Assembly (NCBI RefSeq): GCF_009765375.1
Contig: NZ_VTOK01000007.1
Location: 62,001 to 126,000, forward strand
Source of the DNA: Alteribacillus sp. YIM 98480
GTDB lineage: Bacteria > Bacillota > Bacilli > Bacillales > Marinococcaceae
Reading direction: 5' to 3'
DNA length: 64,000 nucleotides
The translations under genes and the position numbers were made by a program. Each line of letters begins with the position of its first letter. Positions within the stretch are counted from its first letter, which is position 1. This document shows positions 1 through 9,066 of the stretch, one piece after another. The notes below the pieces were generated by a model. It was not told the origin of the DNA, did no database searches, and saw nothing but the letters and a program-made list of their open reading frames with translations.

Positions 1-1110
1 AGTGCTTCGCTAGAAAAACTTGTCCCGGGTTATTATTTTCGCTATGGAAATGATGACCTTCCATCTAATGGTACAGGGGTGGGAAACGATACAGCATCTG
101 AACGAACAATGATGAAAAAATATATCATAGATTGTTTGCTGCATTGGCTGAACTATTATAAAGTGGATGGTTTTCGATTTGATTTAATGGGAATTCACGA
201 TGTTCATACAATGAAAGAAGCAGCTTTGACCCTCCATCAGAAAAATCCATCTCTTTTATTATATGGAGAAGGCTGGAATATGCATACGCCTCTTGAGGAA
301 AATCAAAAAGCTACCATAGAACAAGCTGCACAATTAGGAAAAAAAATAGGATTCTTTAATGATCGCTTTAGAGATGCCGTGAAAGGTGACCTGTCAGGTA
401 GAAATGGATTTATTCATGCAAATCAACGCTCTGAAAATATAGATAACCTTGCTTTTTATATGAGAGGGTCGATCGATTGGTCTTCAAGACAAAAAGAAGG
501 TATATTCGTGGATGCTTCACAGACTATTAATTATGTGGAATGTCATGATAATTATACGCTTTGGGATCAACTAAAGCGAAAAGATGGTTTTTCAAAAGAG
601 GAGCGAATAAAGATGCACCGGTTAGCAACAGCAATGGTGCTTACTGCTCAAGGTATTCCATTTTTACATGCAGGTCAGGAATTTTTCAGGACAAAATTTG
701 GCGTGGAAAATAGCTATAATGCACCGGTCTGGATCAACCAAATCGATTGGGAAAGGAGGGAACTTTTTCATTCCAACATAGAATATGTGAAAGGTTTAAT
801 ACAAATCCGTAAACGTTTTGAAGCATTTCGTCTTCAGAAACCAGCGGAAATCAGCAATAGGTTTGAGCAGCTTGAAGCTCCAAAAGATATGTTATTTTTT
901 AAACTCCACAAAAATCTAAATGAACATGAATCAAAAAATTTGTATGTAATATTCAATGCTTCAAGACAAACCGCAGCAGTTCAATTACCGGATGCTGGAA
1001 GCTATCAAGTAATCGTTGACGATGAAAGAGCTTCTTTGATACCATTAAAAGCGATTCACTCTAATAGGATAGAGGTTAGGCCAATTAGTGCCATGATTTT
1101 ATATAAATAA
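1..1110 (+). CDS. pulA: Type I pullulanase, 3' part (5' end outside window)
   Basis: This is the C-terminal 369 residues of a GH13 alpha-1,6-debranching enzyme that hydrolyses pullulan and branched starch or glycogen. The reading frame is open from base 1, so the start and the N-terminal CBM and early barrel lie upstream. Visible GH13 motifs are GFRFDLMG (nucleophile Asp, residue 61 of the fragment), YGEGW (acid/base Glu, residue 90) and ECHDN (transition-state Asp, residue 183). The segment VPGYYFRY with NGTGVGNDTASER is typical of type I pullulanases. The last 100 residues form the C-terminal beta domain. No export signal can be judged from a fragment. In B. subtilis the corresponding gene (amyX) also precedes ytmP. 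Confidence 0.95.
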   Translation, partial: SASLEKLVPGYYFRYGNDDLPSNGTGVGNDTASERTMMKKYIIDCLLHWLNYYKVDGFRFDLMGIHDVHTMKEAALTLHQKNPSLLLYGEGWNMHTPLEENQKATIEQAAQLGKKIGFFNDRFRDAVKGDLSGRNGFIHANQRSENIDNLAFYMRGSIDWSSRQKEGIFVDASQTINYVECHDNYTLWDQLKRKDGFSKEERIKMHRLATAMVLTAQGIPFLHAGQEFFRTKFGVENSYNAPVWINQIDWERRELFHSNIEYVKGLIQIRKRFEAFRLQKPAEISNRFEQLEAPKDMLFFKLHKNLNEHESKNLYVIFNASRQTAAVQLPDAGSYQVIVDDERASLIPLKAIHSNRIEVRPISAMILYK

Positions 1111-1140
1111 AGCAGAGTCGCTTTTGACAGGCTCTGCTTA
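1111..1140 (+). terminator. Terminator-like hairpin after pulA
   Basis: AGCAGAG (1111-1117) pairs with CTCTGCT (1132-1138) across a 14-base loop, directly after the pulA stop codon. The T-tract after it is poor, so termination may be weak. The loop contains TTGACA (1125-1130), which could instead be a -35 element for the next gene, although the nearest TACAAT lies 20 bases downstream. Confidence 0.55.
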
Positions 1141-1266
1141 GTTCTACGTTACAATATGAGCCAACTAACTGGGCTGTACGATCCATCATATCATAACCGC
1201 AATTTTGTGAAGGTAGAGAGTATGCTAGAAAACCATTGCGGCAATATAACGGAAAAGGATTACGTC

Positions 1267-2088
1267 ATGAACTATTATGAACATTCTACAAAAACGAGGG
1301 TGAAACTATTGGAATTGCTATTAGGAGAAGATTGGAAGGTTGAACCCGCTGGAGGATCAACGGGTGAAGCTTATATTGCACGGGCAGGAGAAAAAAAGCT
1401 GTTCTTAAAGCGCAATTCCTCTCCTTTTCTTGCAGTGCTTTCTGCAGAAGGGATTGTTCCTAAGCTTTTATGGACAAAACGTTTAGAAAATGGCGATGTA
1501 ATCACCGCTCAGCGTTGGGTGCACGGGCGGGAACTTGGTTCTTCTGATATGGATCGTTCAGACGTTGCACAATTATTGAGTAAGATCCATTGTTCAAGTG
1601 AACTGCTTGATATGTTTAAAAGGATTGGGAATGAGCCTCTTACTCCGACTACTATAACAGAATGTCTGCAAAACCAATTGTTAGCTTCAGGCACCTCGTA
1701 TTCCTTATTACAAGAGGCCGTTGATTATTTGTCGCTGCACCGCCATGAAGTGACTCCGCCTCGTATGGTTGTATGTCATTGTGATATAAATCATAACAAT
1801 TGGATGATTAATTCAAAAAACGAATTATACTTGATTGATTGGGACGGGGCCACTGTCGCAGACCCTGCTTTTGATCTCGGTCTTTTATTGTACGAGTACA
1901 TACCTCGAGAACATTGGGAAAAATGGCTTTATCACTATGGGCTGCCATTGACTCCGGATTTAGAAAAAAGGATGCATTGGTATGTAATTTCTCATGCTTT
2001 ACACAGCGTGCTCTATAACTTGAGAAAAGGACAGCATGACCAGATGAAAGCATGGATCGATCAACTGAAACAATTATTAGCTTATTGA
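1267..2088 (+). CDS. ytmP: Aminoglycoside/choline-kinase-like phosphotransferase YtmP
   Basis: This is an APH-fold small-molecule kinase. The ATP-lobe strand PAGGSTGEAY is followed by KLFLKRNSSPF. The catalytic loop reads HCDINHNNW (HxDxxxxN pattern) and the metal-binding LIDWDGA is followed by DPAFDLG. The substrate is unknown; YtmP of B. subtilis sits in the same position next to trmB. The start is uncertain. The frame is open back to 1156, but the kinase fold begins near LGEDWKVEPAGG. ATG at 1267 has AAAAGGA upstream, and TTG at 1309 has GAGGGTGA six bases upstream, so the protein is about 273 or 259 residues. The family and the reading frame are solid; a true choline or aminoglycoside activity is not shown. 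Confidence 0.88.
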   Translation: MNYYEHSTKTRVKLLELLLGEDWKVEPAGGSTGEAYIARAGEKKLFLKRNSSPFLAVLSAEGIVPKLLWTKRLENGDVITAQRWVHGRELGSSDMDRSDVAQLLSKIHCSSELLDMFKRIGNEPLTPTTITECLQNQLLASGTSYSLLQEAVDYLSLHRHEVTPPRMVVCHCDINHNNWMINSKNELYLIDWDGATVADPAFDLGLLLYEYIPREHWEKWLYHYGLPLTPDLEKRMHWYVISHALHSVLYNLRKGQHDQMKAWIDQLKQLLAY

Positions 2089-2122
2089 ATCAATTTCATA
2101 AGGAAGCTAAGGAGCACTGTGC

Positions 2123-2386
2123 TTGAAAAATATCATACCTGCTCTTGTTATCACTAAAGGTGAACACGAAAGCACGATCATAACAAAAAAGGAACGGTCG
2201 ATAGCAATATTTGTCCCAGACTCTTTATCATGTGAACGTGATGATAAGATAGAAGACATCGGTTTAAAGCAAGGGCAGCAGACAGCAGCCCATTCGCAAG
2301 TTAATCAGGAGGACAGACAGCTTCGGCAAAGGGTGCCATGTCTAGTCTCCGACGTTAAAAGAATTAGAAAAAATAAAGACACGTAG
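2123..2386 (+). CDS. Hypothetical protein, 87 aa
   Basis: This small open frame starts at TTG 2123, eight bases after a good AAGGAG (2109-2114), and fills the gap between the kinase gene and trmB almost exactly. It is hydrophilic, with a charged C-terminal half rich in Gln, Arg and Lys, no membrane segment and no motif I recognise. In B. subtilis the same slot is held by ytzH, also under 100 residues, but I see no resemblance to YtzH (remembered CCGTV motif absent). Support is the ribosome binding site, the fit and the position only; it could be a chance frame. Confidence 0.45.
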   Translation: MKNIIPALVITKGEHESTIITKKERSIAIFVPDSLSCERDDKIEDIGLKQGQQTAAHSQVNQEDRQLRQRVPCLVSDVKRIRKNKDT

Positions 2387-2396
2387 GAGGGTGGGT

Positions 2397-3041
2397 ATGA
2401 GACTCCGTCACAAGCCTTGGGCGAAAGAATATATCGCAAATCATCCACAATATGTGATTTCCTCTCCAGCTCAAAAAAATAAATCATGGAAGGAAATGTT
2501 TAACAACGATAACCCTCTTTATGTAGAAGTTGGAACAGGTAAAGGGAAATTTCTAGATAATATGAGTGTGAAATCTCCTCATATCAATTTTGTTGGTGTG
2601 GAGAAGTTTGAGAGCGTTTTGGTTACTGGAGTTCAACGTGTATTAGAAACAAAGCCAACCAATCTGAAATTTATTAATGGGGATGTAAACGATATATTGG
2701 AATATTTCAACAGCGGAGAAATTGATAGACTTTACATTAACTTTACAGATCCTTGGCCAAAAAAACGACATGAAAAAAGGCGGCTTACGTATAAATCATT
2801 TTTGACCCTCTATGAACAAGCATTGCACCCTCATGGAGAAATTCATATGAAAACAGATAATCAAGGTCTTTTTGAATATTCATTAGAAAGTATGTCCCAA
2901 TATGGGATGAAATTGAAAAACATTTCGCTGGATCTTCACAATAGTGATTATGAAGATAATGTGATGACCGAATATGAAGAAAAGTTTTCAGAAAAAGGGC
3001 AAAGAATTTTCCGACTAGAAGCATCCTTTAGAGAAATATAA
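2397..3041 (+). CDS. trmB: tRNA (guanine-N7-)-methyltransferase TrmB
   Basis: TrmB makes m7G46 in the tRNA variable loop from S-adenosylmethionine. The 214-residue protein has the SAM-binding [10 protein letters not shown] at about residues 41-50, the family signature [15 protein letters not shown] near residue 115 and the C-terminal MTEYEEKF that closes the active site. A GTG at 2391 is also in frame, but it lies directly against GGAGG (2386-2390), so ATG 2397 with six-base spacing is the real start; this also matches the usual MRxRHKPWA N-terminus. It follows the small hypothetical gene by ten bases and is probably co-transcribed with ytmP. Confidence 0.96.
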   Translation: MRLRHKPWAKEYIANHPQYVISSPAQKNKSWKEMFNNDNPLYVEVGTGKGKFLDNMSVKSPHINFVGVEKFESVLVTGVQRVLETKPTNLKFINGDVNDILEYFNSGEIDRLYINFTDPWPKKRHEKRRLTYKSFLTLYEQALHPHGEIHMKTDNQGLFEYSLESMSQYGMKLKNISLDLHNSDYEDNVMTEYEEKFSEKGQRIFRLEASFREI

Positions 3042-3112
3042 CGCACGTAATTTATAGAGCTGTGTCAAAAGAGAACGCTTCAGGGATGTTTAGGAGAAAA
3101 GATTTCAGATTA

Positions 3113-3169
3113 GGATCCTCTAACTCTATCACTTTCAGACTTTAATAGCTGAGGATGGACAGAGGATCC
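3113..3169. repeat. Inverted repeat upstream of ytnP
   Basis: GGATCCTCT (3113-3121) and AGAGGATCC (3161-3169) are perfect 9-base inverted copies 39 bases apart. The right arm lies between TGGACA (3156-3161) and TACAAT (3181-3186), a possible promoter with a 19-base spacer. The pair could be an operator or a weak hairpin; no function is shown. Confidence 0.4.
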
Positions 3170-3220
3170 ATTATTTATGCTACAATGAAAATATGAAAAC
3201 GGATTCATAGGAGGGGTAGG

Positions 3221-4057
3221 ATGGAACAGTTAACCATTGGAGAATACACTTTAACTTGGCTTAGAGGCGGTGTGACCCATCTTGATGGGGGAGCGATGTT
3301 TGGGGTAGTGCCTAAAGCGTTGTGGTCCAAAAAATATCCAGTGAATGATAAAAATCAAATTGAATTACGCAGTGATCCCATTCTTATTCAAGGAAACGGA
3401 AAAAATATGTTAATTGAAGCGGGACTTGGCAAAAACCGTTTTTCTGATAAACAAAAGCGTAATTATGGCATAACCGAAGAATCTTACGTGGAAGAGGATC
3501 TTCAAAAGTTAGGCTTAACGACTTCTGATATAGACGCGGTGTTAATGACTCATATGCATTTTGACCACGCGGCCGGGTTGGTTAAATGGGAAAACGACCA
3601 AGAAGTTCCTGCTTATGAAAATGCGGTCATATACGTGTCTGAAACAGAATGGGAAGAAACAAAACACCCTAATGTTAGGTCGCGCAATACATATTGGGAG
3701 CAGAATTGGAAAGCTGCTGCGCATAAAGTAGAAACCTATGCAAAAGAATTTGAACCTGCTCCTGGCATCAAGCTGACCAGAGTAGGCGGGCATAGTAACG
3801 GCTTAAGTGTGGTAACGATCGAACAAGGGGATGCCATGGTTATTCATATGGCTGATAATATGGGAACACACGCTCATCAAAACGTTCTGTGGGTGATGGC
3901 GTTTGATGATTACCCAATGGACTCTATTGCAGTGAAACAAAAATTTATGGACATTGGCTATAACAACGAAGCCTGGTTTACGTTTTATCATGATTATAAA
4001 TACCGTGCTATTCAGTACAACAGCCAAGGAGAAAAGATCAAAGCAGTTGAAAAATAA
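3221..4057 (+). CDS. ytnP: Metallo-beta-lactamase-fold hydrolase YtnP (quorum-quenching lactonase-like)
   Basis: This is a 278-residue MBL-fold dinuclear zinc hydrolase. The metal motif THMHFDHA (HxHxDH) is at about residues 110-117. Further likely ligands are the His of GGHSNG, the Asp of HMADNMG and the His of FYHDYK near the C-terminus. Length and motifs fit YtnP, which in B. subtilis degrades a Streptomyces signalling lactone. No signal peptide is present, so it is cytoplasmic. GGAGGGG lies before the ATG at 3221. It is probably monocistronic, with a promoter-like TACAAT upstream and a terminator downstream. Confidence 0.92.
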   Translation: MEQLTIGEYTLTWLRGGVTHLDGGAMFGVVPKALWSKKYPVNDKNQIELRSDPILIQGNGKNMLIEAGLGKNRFSDKQKRNYGITEESYVEEDLQKLGLTTSDIDAVLMTHMHFDHAAGLVKWENDQEVPAYENAVIYVSETEWEETKHPNVRSRNTYWEQNWKAAAHKVETYAKEFEPAPGIKLTRVGGHSNGLSVVTIEQGDAMVIHMADNMGTHAHQNVLWVMAFDDYPMDSIAVKQKFMDIGYNNEAWFTFYHDYKYRAIQYNSQGEKIKAVEK

Positions 4058-4132
4058 AGTTGACTGTTACCTTGTTCTAAACGGGAAGAATATGAAAGAA
4101 TACAGATGTATACTCCAAAAAATTGAAAATGT

Positions 4133-4166
4133 AAAAAAACTGTCTGCTAAAGCAGATGGTTTTTTT
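4133..4166. terminator. Bidirectional-looking rho-independent terminator after ytnP
   Basis: AAAAAAC-tg-TCTGCT-aa-AGCAGA-tg-GTTTTTTT forms a tight hairpin flanked by A- and T-runs, 75 bases after the ytnP stop. The rest of 4058-4378 holds no convincing gene. Confidence 0.85.
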
Positions 4167-4378
4167 ATTCCTGCTACTTCGGCTTTCAACGTACAGGACG
4201 TACTAAATGCTGCTGCACAACCGTATCCCCCTGGGTGTATTAACACCAAAAGACTTACTACTAGTTAATTTCAGCATTCACGACCCATTATAGTGTTATA
4301 AAATAGTACTTCATCGACAGATACAAAACATAAACTCTGGAGTTTTGGCCTTTTTATAAACAATTGATTCTATAATAA

Positions 4379-4408
4379 AGAATATTTTTTTCCATTTAAT
4401 TCATCCTA
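4379..4408 (+). promoter_or_regulatory. Candidate SigG (forespore) promoter of the ger operon
   Basis: AGAATA (4379-4384) and CATCCTA (4402-4408) are separated by exactly 17 bases. This resembles the SigG pattern TGAATA-N17/18-CATACTA with one mismatch in each box. The predicted transcript would start about 25 bases before the gerAA start codon. SigG control is known for the gerA family. Confidence 0.55.
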
Positions 4409-4441
4409 ATACATAGACAGCTTTAGCAAGGAGACATAGAT

Positions 4442-6022
4442 ATGCGGCGATTAGTGAAAGGAATCGAAAGAAAAGTGTTAGAGAATAAAAAAGATAATCT
4501 TGAAAAAGAGAATGGTAGCCAAAAGGTCCGTGGATATTTGGATAGAGATCTTATAAGAAATACCGACACGATCAAGGCAGCCCTTCAAGATAGCTCTGAT
4601 ATTGTAACGCGGTCGTTTACCCTTTTTGATTCACCTGTTCAGGCTGTCATTATGTACTTGGATGCATTAGTGGACCCGGAAGAAATTCGAGATCATATAC
4701 TTACACCACTTTTATTAGAGGCACCTCTTGATGAAAAATCCATGGGAAACGAGGGGAAAGACTTTTTAAAGCTTATAAAAAATAAAATTCCGACAAATGG
4801 TCGTTTAGAAGGAACTAGTTCGATAGATAAAGTTTTGGAACAACTACTAATTGGAAAAACGATTTTATTAATTCAAGAGTCAAAAGAAGGCATCATTATT
4901 GATACGACCAGCATTGCAGCGAGGAATATTGAGGAACCGATTCAAGAAAGTCTTATTAGAGGGCCGAGAGATGGTTTCACAGAAGAGTTTAAGAAAAATT
5001 TGGGATTAATCCGGACGAAAATGAAAAGCCCCTCTTTAACGATAAAAGCAACAGAAAAAGGCGAGCGCACCAAAAAAAAGGTAGCAGTTATCTATGATGA
5101 GTCACTTGCAAGAAGGGAAATTGTAGAAGAAGTACAATACCGGCTTTCTACCATACAAATTGATGATCTTCCGGACAGCGGCTTTATTGAACAGCTTATT
5201 GAAGATAATACTCTATCTGTTTTCCCTCAAGTTCAATCGACGGAAAGGCCTGATAAAGTAGTAGCAGCATTATTAGAAGGAAGGATCGCAATTATCCTTG
5301 AAGGTACTCCCTTTGCGCTTATTGTTCCTGTTACCCTAAGCCAGCTAGTTCACTCACCAGAAGATTACTATGAACGGTGGTATATAGGATCATTTTTAAG
5401 AGTTCTTCGTTATTTATCTGTATTTATTGCTGTCTTTCTTCCGGCAACCTATGTTTCCTTAACCTCCTATCATCAAGGACTGCTGCCAACAGATCTTGCG
5501 CTTTCCTTTGCAGGAGCAAGAGAAGGCATTCCTTTTCCTTCTTTTATCGAAGCTTTATTAATGGAAGTAACCTTGGAGCTATTACGAGAAGCGGGGGTCC
5601 GGCTTCCAAAGCCGCTGGGGCAAACAGTAGGTATTATAGGCGGTATTGTGATAGGAGAAGCTGCTGTAACGGCTGGTATTGTGAATCCATTAATGGTCAT
5701 TGTCGTTGCTATGACTGCCGTTTCCAATTTCGTCATCCCGTCTTACTCATTGGCTATTTCACTGCGAATACTTAGATTTGTTGTTCTTTTATTTGCGGTC
5801 GTTTTAGGGATGTATGGAATGATTTTGTTTTTTATTTTATTAATGACCCACTTGCTCAGTTTAAAAAGTTTTGGTATTCATTATTTTACTCCGTTTAGCC
5901 CATTTACGAAATACGACTGGCGTGATTTTATTTTACGGATGCCTATTCAAGTATTAATTAGACGTCCGATGGTTTTTCATCCTAAAGATAAAGTGAAGCT
6001 TTCTAATAAGGAGACAGACTAA
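4442..6022 (+). CDS. gerAA: Spore germinant receptor A-subunit (GerAA family)
   Basis: This 526-residue subunit belongs to a GerA-type germinant receptor of the spore inner membrane, which triggers germination on binding small nutrients. The hydrophilic N-terminal half contains the family stretches DSSDIVTRSF and GRLEGTSSID. Several membrane helices follow from about residue 320 to 480, including RYLSVFIAVFLPATYVSL and a segment with PFPSFIEAL. The C-terminus carries the usual GIHYFTPFSPF. ATG 4442 follows AAGGAG by eight bases. The stop codon overlaps the gerAB start by one base (TAATG). Which of gerA, gerB or gerK it corresponds to, and its germinant, cannot be told from sequence. Confidence 0.93.
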   Translation: MRRLVKGIERKVLENKKDNLEKENGSQKVRGYLDRDLIRNTDTIKAALQDSSDIVTRSFTLFDSPVQAVIMYLDALVDPEEIRDHILTPLLLEAPLDEKSMGNEGKDFLKLIKNKIPTNGRLEGTSSIDKVLEQLLIGKTILLIQESKEGIIIDTTSIAARNIEEPIQESLIRGPRDGFTEEFKKNLGLIRTKMKSPSLTIKATEKGERTKKKVAVIYDESLARREIVEEVQYRLSTIQIDDLPDSGFIEQLIEDNTLSVFPQVQSTERPDKVVAALLEGRIAIILEGTPFALIVPVTLSQLVHSPEDYYERWYIGSFLRVLRYLSVFIAVFLPATYVSLTSYHQGLLPTDLALSFAGAREGIPFPSFIEALLMEVTLELLREAGVRLPKPLGQTVGIIGGIVIGEAAVTAGIVNPLMVIVVAMTAVSNFVIPSYSLAISLRILRFVVLLFAVVLGMYGMILFFILLMTHLLSLKSFGIHYFTPFSPFTKYDWRDFILRMPIQVLIRRPMVFHPKDKVKLSNKETD

Positions 6023-7113
6023 TGTTTGTAACAAAAGACCGGAAACTATCTACGGGTTCACTTATTATTTTAATTGCTTCCACTTTATTAGGCGTGGGGA
6101 TTTTAACGGGACCGCGCTCTATTACTGCGGCGGTGGATGGATTTGGTGGATGGATCGCTGTGCTGTTAACGGGGCTGTTATTTATTTTAATTGCTTATGC
6201 TGCTGCTTATTTAATAAACATGTTCCCTGGGGAAAACATCATTCTTTTTGGGCCGGCTATAGTGACTAAGCCTATTAATAATACGATCTGCTTCCTTTAC
6301 TTGTTATACTTCATCATCTCAACAGCTTTGTACAGTCGCAACGTGGCCGATGTTATGAAACTTTATGTGCTTGATACAACCCCGACGACAGTGATTATCG
6401 GAAGTTTTTTGCTCGTGTCAACCTATACAGCAGTTCAAGGAATTAATGTACTCATAAGGCTCAATATGCTTCTATTTCCTATCATTTTTGGAATGCTTGG
6501 AATCATATTAGTCCTCAATGCAGGAGGAGAATTCAATTTTACGGAAGCGCGTCCTTTTTTTGTCGGTGACTTTTTGACCTACCTAAATGGGATGAAAAGT
6601 TCACTCGATATCTTTATAGGAATAGGAATCATTTATTTCTTATCTGTGTTTTTACGAACCCCGGAGAAAACAGGCTATGCTTTATCTACTGGCATTATAA
6701 TCGTTACGCTTATAAATATGATAATTATAGTTATTTCTTTAGGGGTTTTTAATTTCGCTTCGGTGCAGAATATTGTTTATCCGACGGTTGAATTAGCGAA
6801 GGATATCCAGCTTCCGGGAGCGTTTTTAGAGAGGACAGAATCTTTGTTTATGACAATTTGGGTACTAGCGATTTTTAATGTGGTGAGCGTAACCCAATAC
6901 ACTGTATCTTTGGGCATAAGCCAACTGTTCAATAGGAAGCGAAAGCTTTGGGTGGTATGGCCGCTTCCAATATATTTTTTGATTGCTTTAGCTCCTAGAA
7001 ATATTGATGAGTTTTTTTACTGGCGCAGCATTTTATCGTACGTCGGATTTAGTTTTCTCCTTGCTATTCCTTTAGTGTATATCTTGATCGCTAAAATACG
7101 AAAGGTGGCTTGA
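6022..7113 (+). CDS. gerAB: Spore germinant receptor B-subunit (GerAB family, APC-type)
   Basis: This 363-residue, very hydrophobic protein has about ten predicted membrane helices and belongs to the spore-germination branch of the amino acid-polyamine-organocation transporters. It begins with the typical STGSLIILIASTLLGVGIL segment near residues 10-28. The B-subunit is the germinant-binding or transport-like part of the receptor. Its start overlaps the gerAA stop (TAATG), and gerAC begins directly after its TGA, so the three products should be made in fixed ratio. Confidence 0.93.
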   Translation: MFVTKDRKLSTGSLIILIASTLLGVGILTGPRSITAAVDGFGGWIAVLLTGLLFILIAYAAAYLINMFPGENIILFGPAIVTKPINNTICFLYLLYFIISTALYSRNVADVMKLYVLDTTPTTVIIGSFLLVSTYTAVQGINVLIRLNMLLFPIIFGMLGIILVLNAGGEFNFTEARPFFVGDFLTYLNGMKSSLDIFIGIGIIYFLSVFLRTPEKTGYALSTGIIIVTLINMIIIVISLGVFNFASVQNIVYPTVELAKDIQLPGAFLERTESLFMTIWVLAIFNVVSVTQYTVSLGISQLFNRKRKLWVVWPLPIYFLIALAPRNIDEFFYWRSILSYVGFSFLLAIPLVYILIAKIRKVA

Positions 7114-8346
7114 ATGATGAGGGCTTGCCTTTATAAAACAGGTATTCCTTGTTTAATTGCCGTCTTACTCCTTAGCGGTTGCTGGGATTTGCAAGAAATT
7201 GAAGAAAGAGGCCTGGTAATTGGGTTAGCACTAGATTTAACAGACGAAGAGGTGGATCCGGAAAATATGGAGACCTATGAGGAATGGAAGAAAAAAGGTG
7301 AGCCGGACAGGGTGCGTTTAACTGGACAAGTAGCAGTTCCGACACAACAAGGAGGAAACGGACAATCTGAAACGGAATCCCAGCCTTATTTTAACATGTC
7401 AACGGTGTCTCACTCTGTGTTCGATGCGCTGAGACTCTTTTCCACTAGAAGTTCGCGTACTTTCACTTTAGATCATATAAAATTAGTTGCTGTTAGTGAC
7501 AATATTGCAGCAAGCGATCATTTTAATGAAGGGCTTTTGGATTTTTTCCTTAGGGATCATCAAATGAGGCGTAGAATGCTGTTTTTTGTAACAGAAGGAG
7601 AGGCTAGTCAACTTCTTGAGCTGGAAGGCCAATTTAATGAAATTCCTGCTATGAAAATAGAAGCTGTGAGTGAAAACTATAGCAGATCCAATCGTATCCC
7701 CCATCCATTTGCAATTGGGACGTTAAGTGATGAAATAGCAAAAGAAACGAGCTTTATAATACGAAAAATAAAAGTAACAAAGGATAAAGATATAAAAGTG
7801 GCTGGAGCGTTGTTATTTGATGGGAAATTCAGCAAATTAGCAGGAGAATTAGGAGAGCAGGAGACGATTGCCTATAATTTAATTGTTGGAGAACACCAAA
7901 ACGGTATTATTACAGCCCCAGATAAGCAAGGGCATATTGCTGCCTTTGAAATATTCAGCGCTGATTCCAAAATTAAACCAACTATAAAAAGAGACAATAT
8001 ATCCTTTGATATTCATATTTCGGCTACAGGCCATTTAGGAGAAACGCAATATCCTGGGGGGAACCCATTAACATCGAAGTATATTAAAGAAGTCGAAGAA
8101 GTCATGAAAAAAGAAATAGAAACTGAAGTAAACAAGGTAACAGAGAAATTACAAAAAGAATTTAAGTTAGACCCTTTTAATTTATTAGATGAAATACGGG
8201 TGAAGAATTATAAAATGTACGAAAAAGTAAGACGCAACTGGGATCAAGGAGAAAAAATTTTTTCCGATGTACCGATTCGCTTTCATATCGATACCAAAAT
8301 AGAACGAATTGGAATTAGCGGAAAACCAGAACAGAAAGAGGGATAA
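7114..8346 (+). CDS. gerAC: Spore germinant receptor C-subunit lipoprotein (GerAC family)
   Basis: This 410-residue lipoprotein has the N-terminal signal CLIAVLLLSGCWD. The lipobox LSGC predicts acylation of Cys near residue 23, and the WDLQEIEERG that follows is the family hallmark. Two mixed alpha/beta regions and a long C-terminal domain with KEVEEVMKKEIE follow, as in crystallised GerBC-type subunits. A double ATG (7114/7117) leaves the exact start open. GGTGG precedes it within the end of gerAB. It is the outer, membrane-anchored component of the receptor. Confidence 0.93.
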   Translation: MMRACLYKTGIPCLIAVLLLSGCWDLQEIEERGLVIGLALDLTDEEVDPENMETYEEWKKKGEPDRVRLTGQVAVPTQQGGNGQSETESQPYFNMSTVSHSVFDALRLFSTRSSRTFTLDHIKLVAVSDNIAASDHFNEGLLDFFLRDHQMRRRMLFFVTEGEASQLLELEGQFNEIPAMKIEAVSENYSRSNRIPHPFAIGTLSDEIAKETSFIIRKIKVTKDKDIKVAGALLFDGKFSKLAGELGEQETIAYNLIVGEHQNGIITAPDKQGHIAAFEIFSADSKIKPTIKRDNISFDIHISATGHLGETQYPGGNPLTSKYIKEVEEVMKKEIETEVNKVTEKLQKEFKLDPFNLLDEIRVKNYKMYEKVRRNWDQGEKIFSDVPIRFHIDTKIERIGISGKPEQKEG

Positions 8347-8349
8347 CTC

Positions 8350-8535
8350 ATGAACTGGGCTCTCGTTTCGGAATTTGTGGATGGTCAGAACATCTGGATC
8401 GCATTAAGCTTATGGGGCATCTGCTTTGGCTTTTATTTTATTCATAAGCGTTTAACAGAATGGATCGCTCCCCCATGGAAACAGGAAATGATCAAACAAC
8501 AGAAAGCAGAGGAAAATTGCAACAAAGTTAGATAA
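8350..8535 (+). CDS. Small single-pass membrane protein, fourth ger gene
   Basis: This 61-residue protein begins three bases after the gerAC stop, so it is almost certainly in the operon. It has one clear membrane helix, IWIALSLWGICFGFYFIH (about residues 15-32), then a basic and amphipathic tail. Some Bacillus germinant receptors carry a small D-subunit (GerKD, GerUD) that modulates germination, but those remembered examples have two helices and about 70-80 residues. This one may be a reduced D-subunit; I see no diagnostic motif. Confidence 0.65.
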   Translation: MNWALVSEFVDGQNIWIALSLWGICFGFYFIHKRLTEWIAPPWKQEMIKQQKAEENCNKVR

Positions 8536-9066
8536 AGCAACATAGATGTCTATTATTCCGGTAAACAAACAATTCCCTCGTTTTAGTATTGTATGTTGTT
8601 TCCTGCTACCTCTCGAACTGGAGCAGAGGTAACGAACGCCATATTTGGAGATGATGTAATCAAAACAAAAGCCCGCCAAATATATCAATTATTAATCTCC
8701 ATAAAACTCTGTCTATTATTAGTTACTAAATTAACTCCATTAAGATTTTTGTGTCTTAATATATAAGGTTATTTTACAAATACCAGCTTTTCTCTTCATC
8801 ATTCACACCCAAGCTAGGAATATTGCCTACTTGCAATTCAAGATACAGGAATAAATCTAAAGTTAGTGATTTTATCAGGATAGACTGTTATTTTAAGTTG
8901 TTTGTGAATGAAATTCGGTCTTACCCTCGCCACATCTCTGTGAGTTTTCTTTAGGTACCCTAAATTTGACGACAATCCGAGTTTTTTTAATACTTTATAG
9001 AAAAGCCAGTTATATTCATAGTAATGTATGGAACACAAGCTTTATCGGGATTTAATTGATCGATTT
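8536..9066. other. Gene-free stretch between ger and fru operons
   Basis: About 530 bases hold no convincing coding frame on either strand, no clear terminator and no RNA I recognise. Short frames on the minus strand lack ribosome binding sites and have implausible compositions. It may be decayed sequence left where the ger or fru block was inserted (inference). Confidence 0.5.

Noticed and set aside
3954-4268. Frame running from the end of ytnP into the gap
   Set aside because: It spans the ytnP 3' end and the terminator hairpin, which would be translated; the composition is not protein-like.
5377-5775. Frame of 132 codons inside gerAA
   Set aside because: It lies wholly inside a well-supported gene in another frame, is Ser/Arg/Cys-rich and has no start signal.
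8838-9038. Minus-strand frame in the ger-fru gap
   Set aside because: No ribosome binding site, and the sequence looks like random AT-rich DNA; not reported as a gene.
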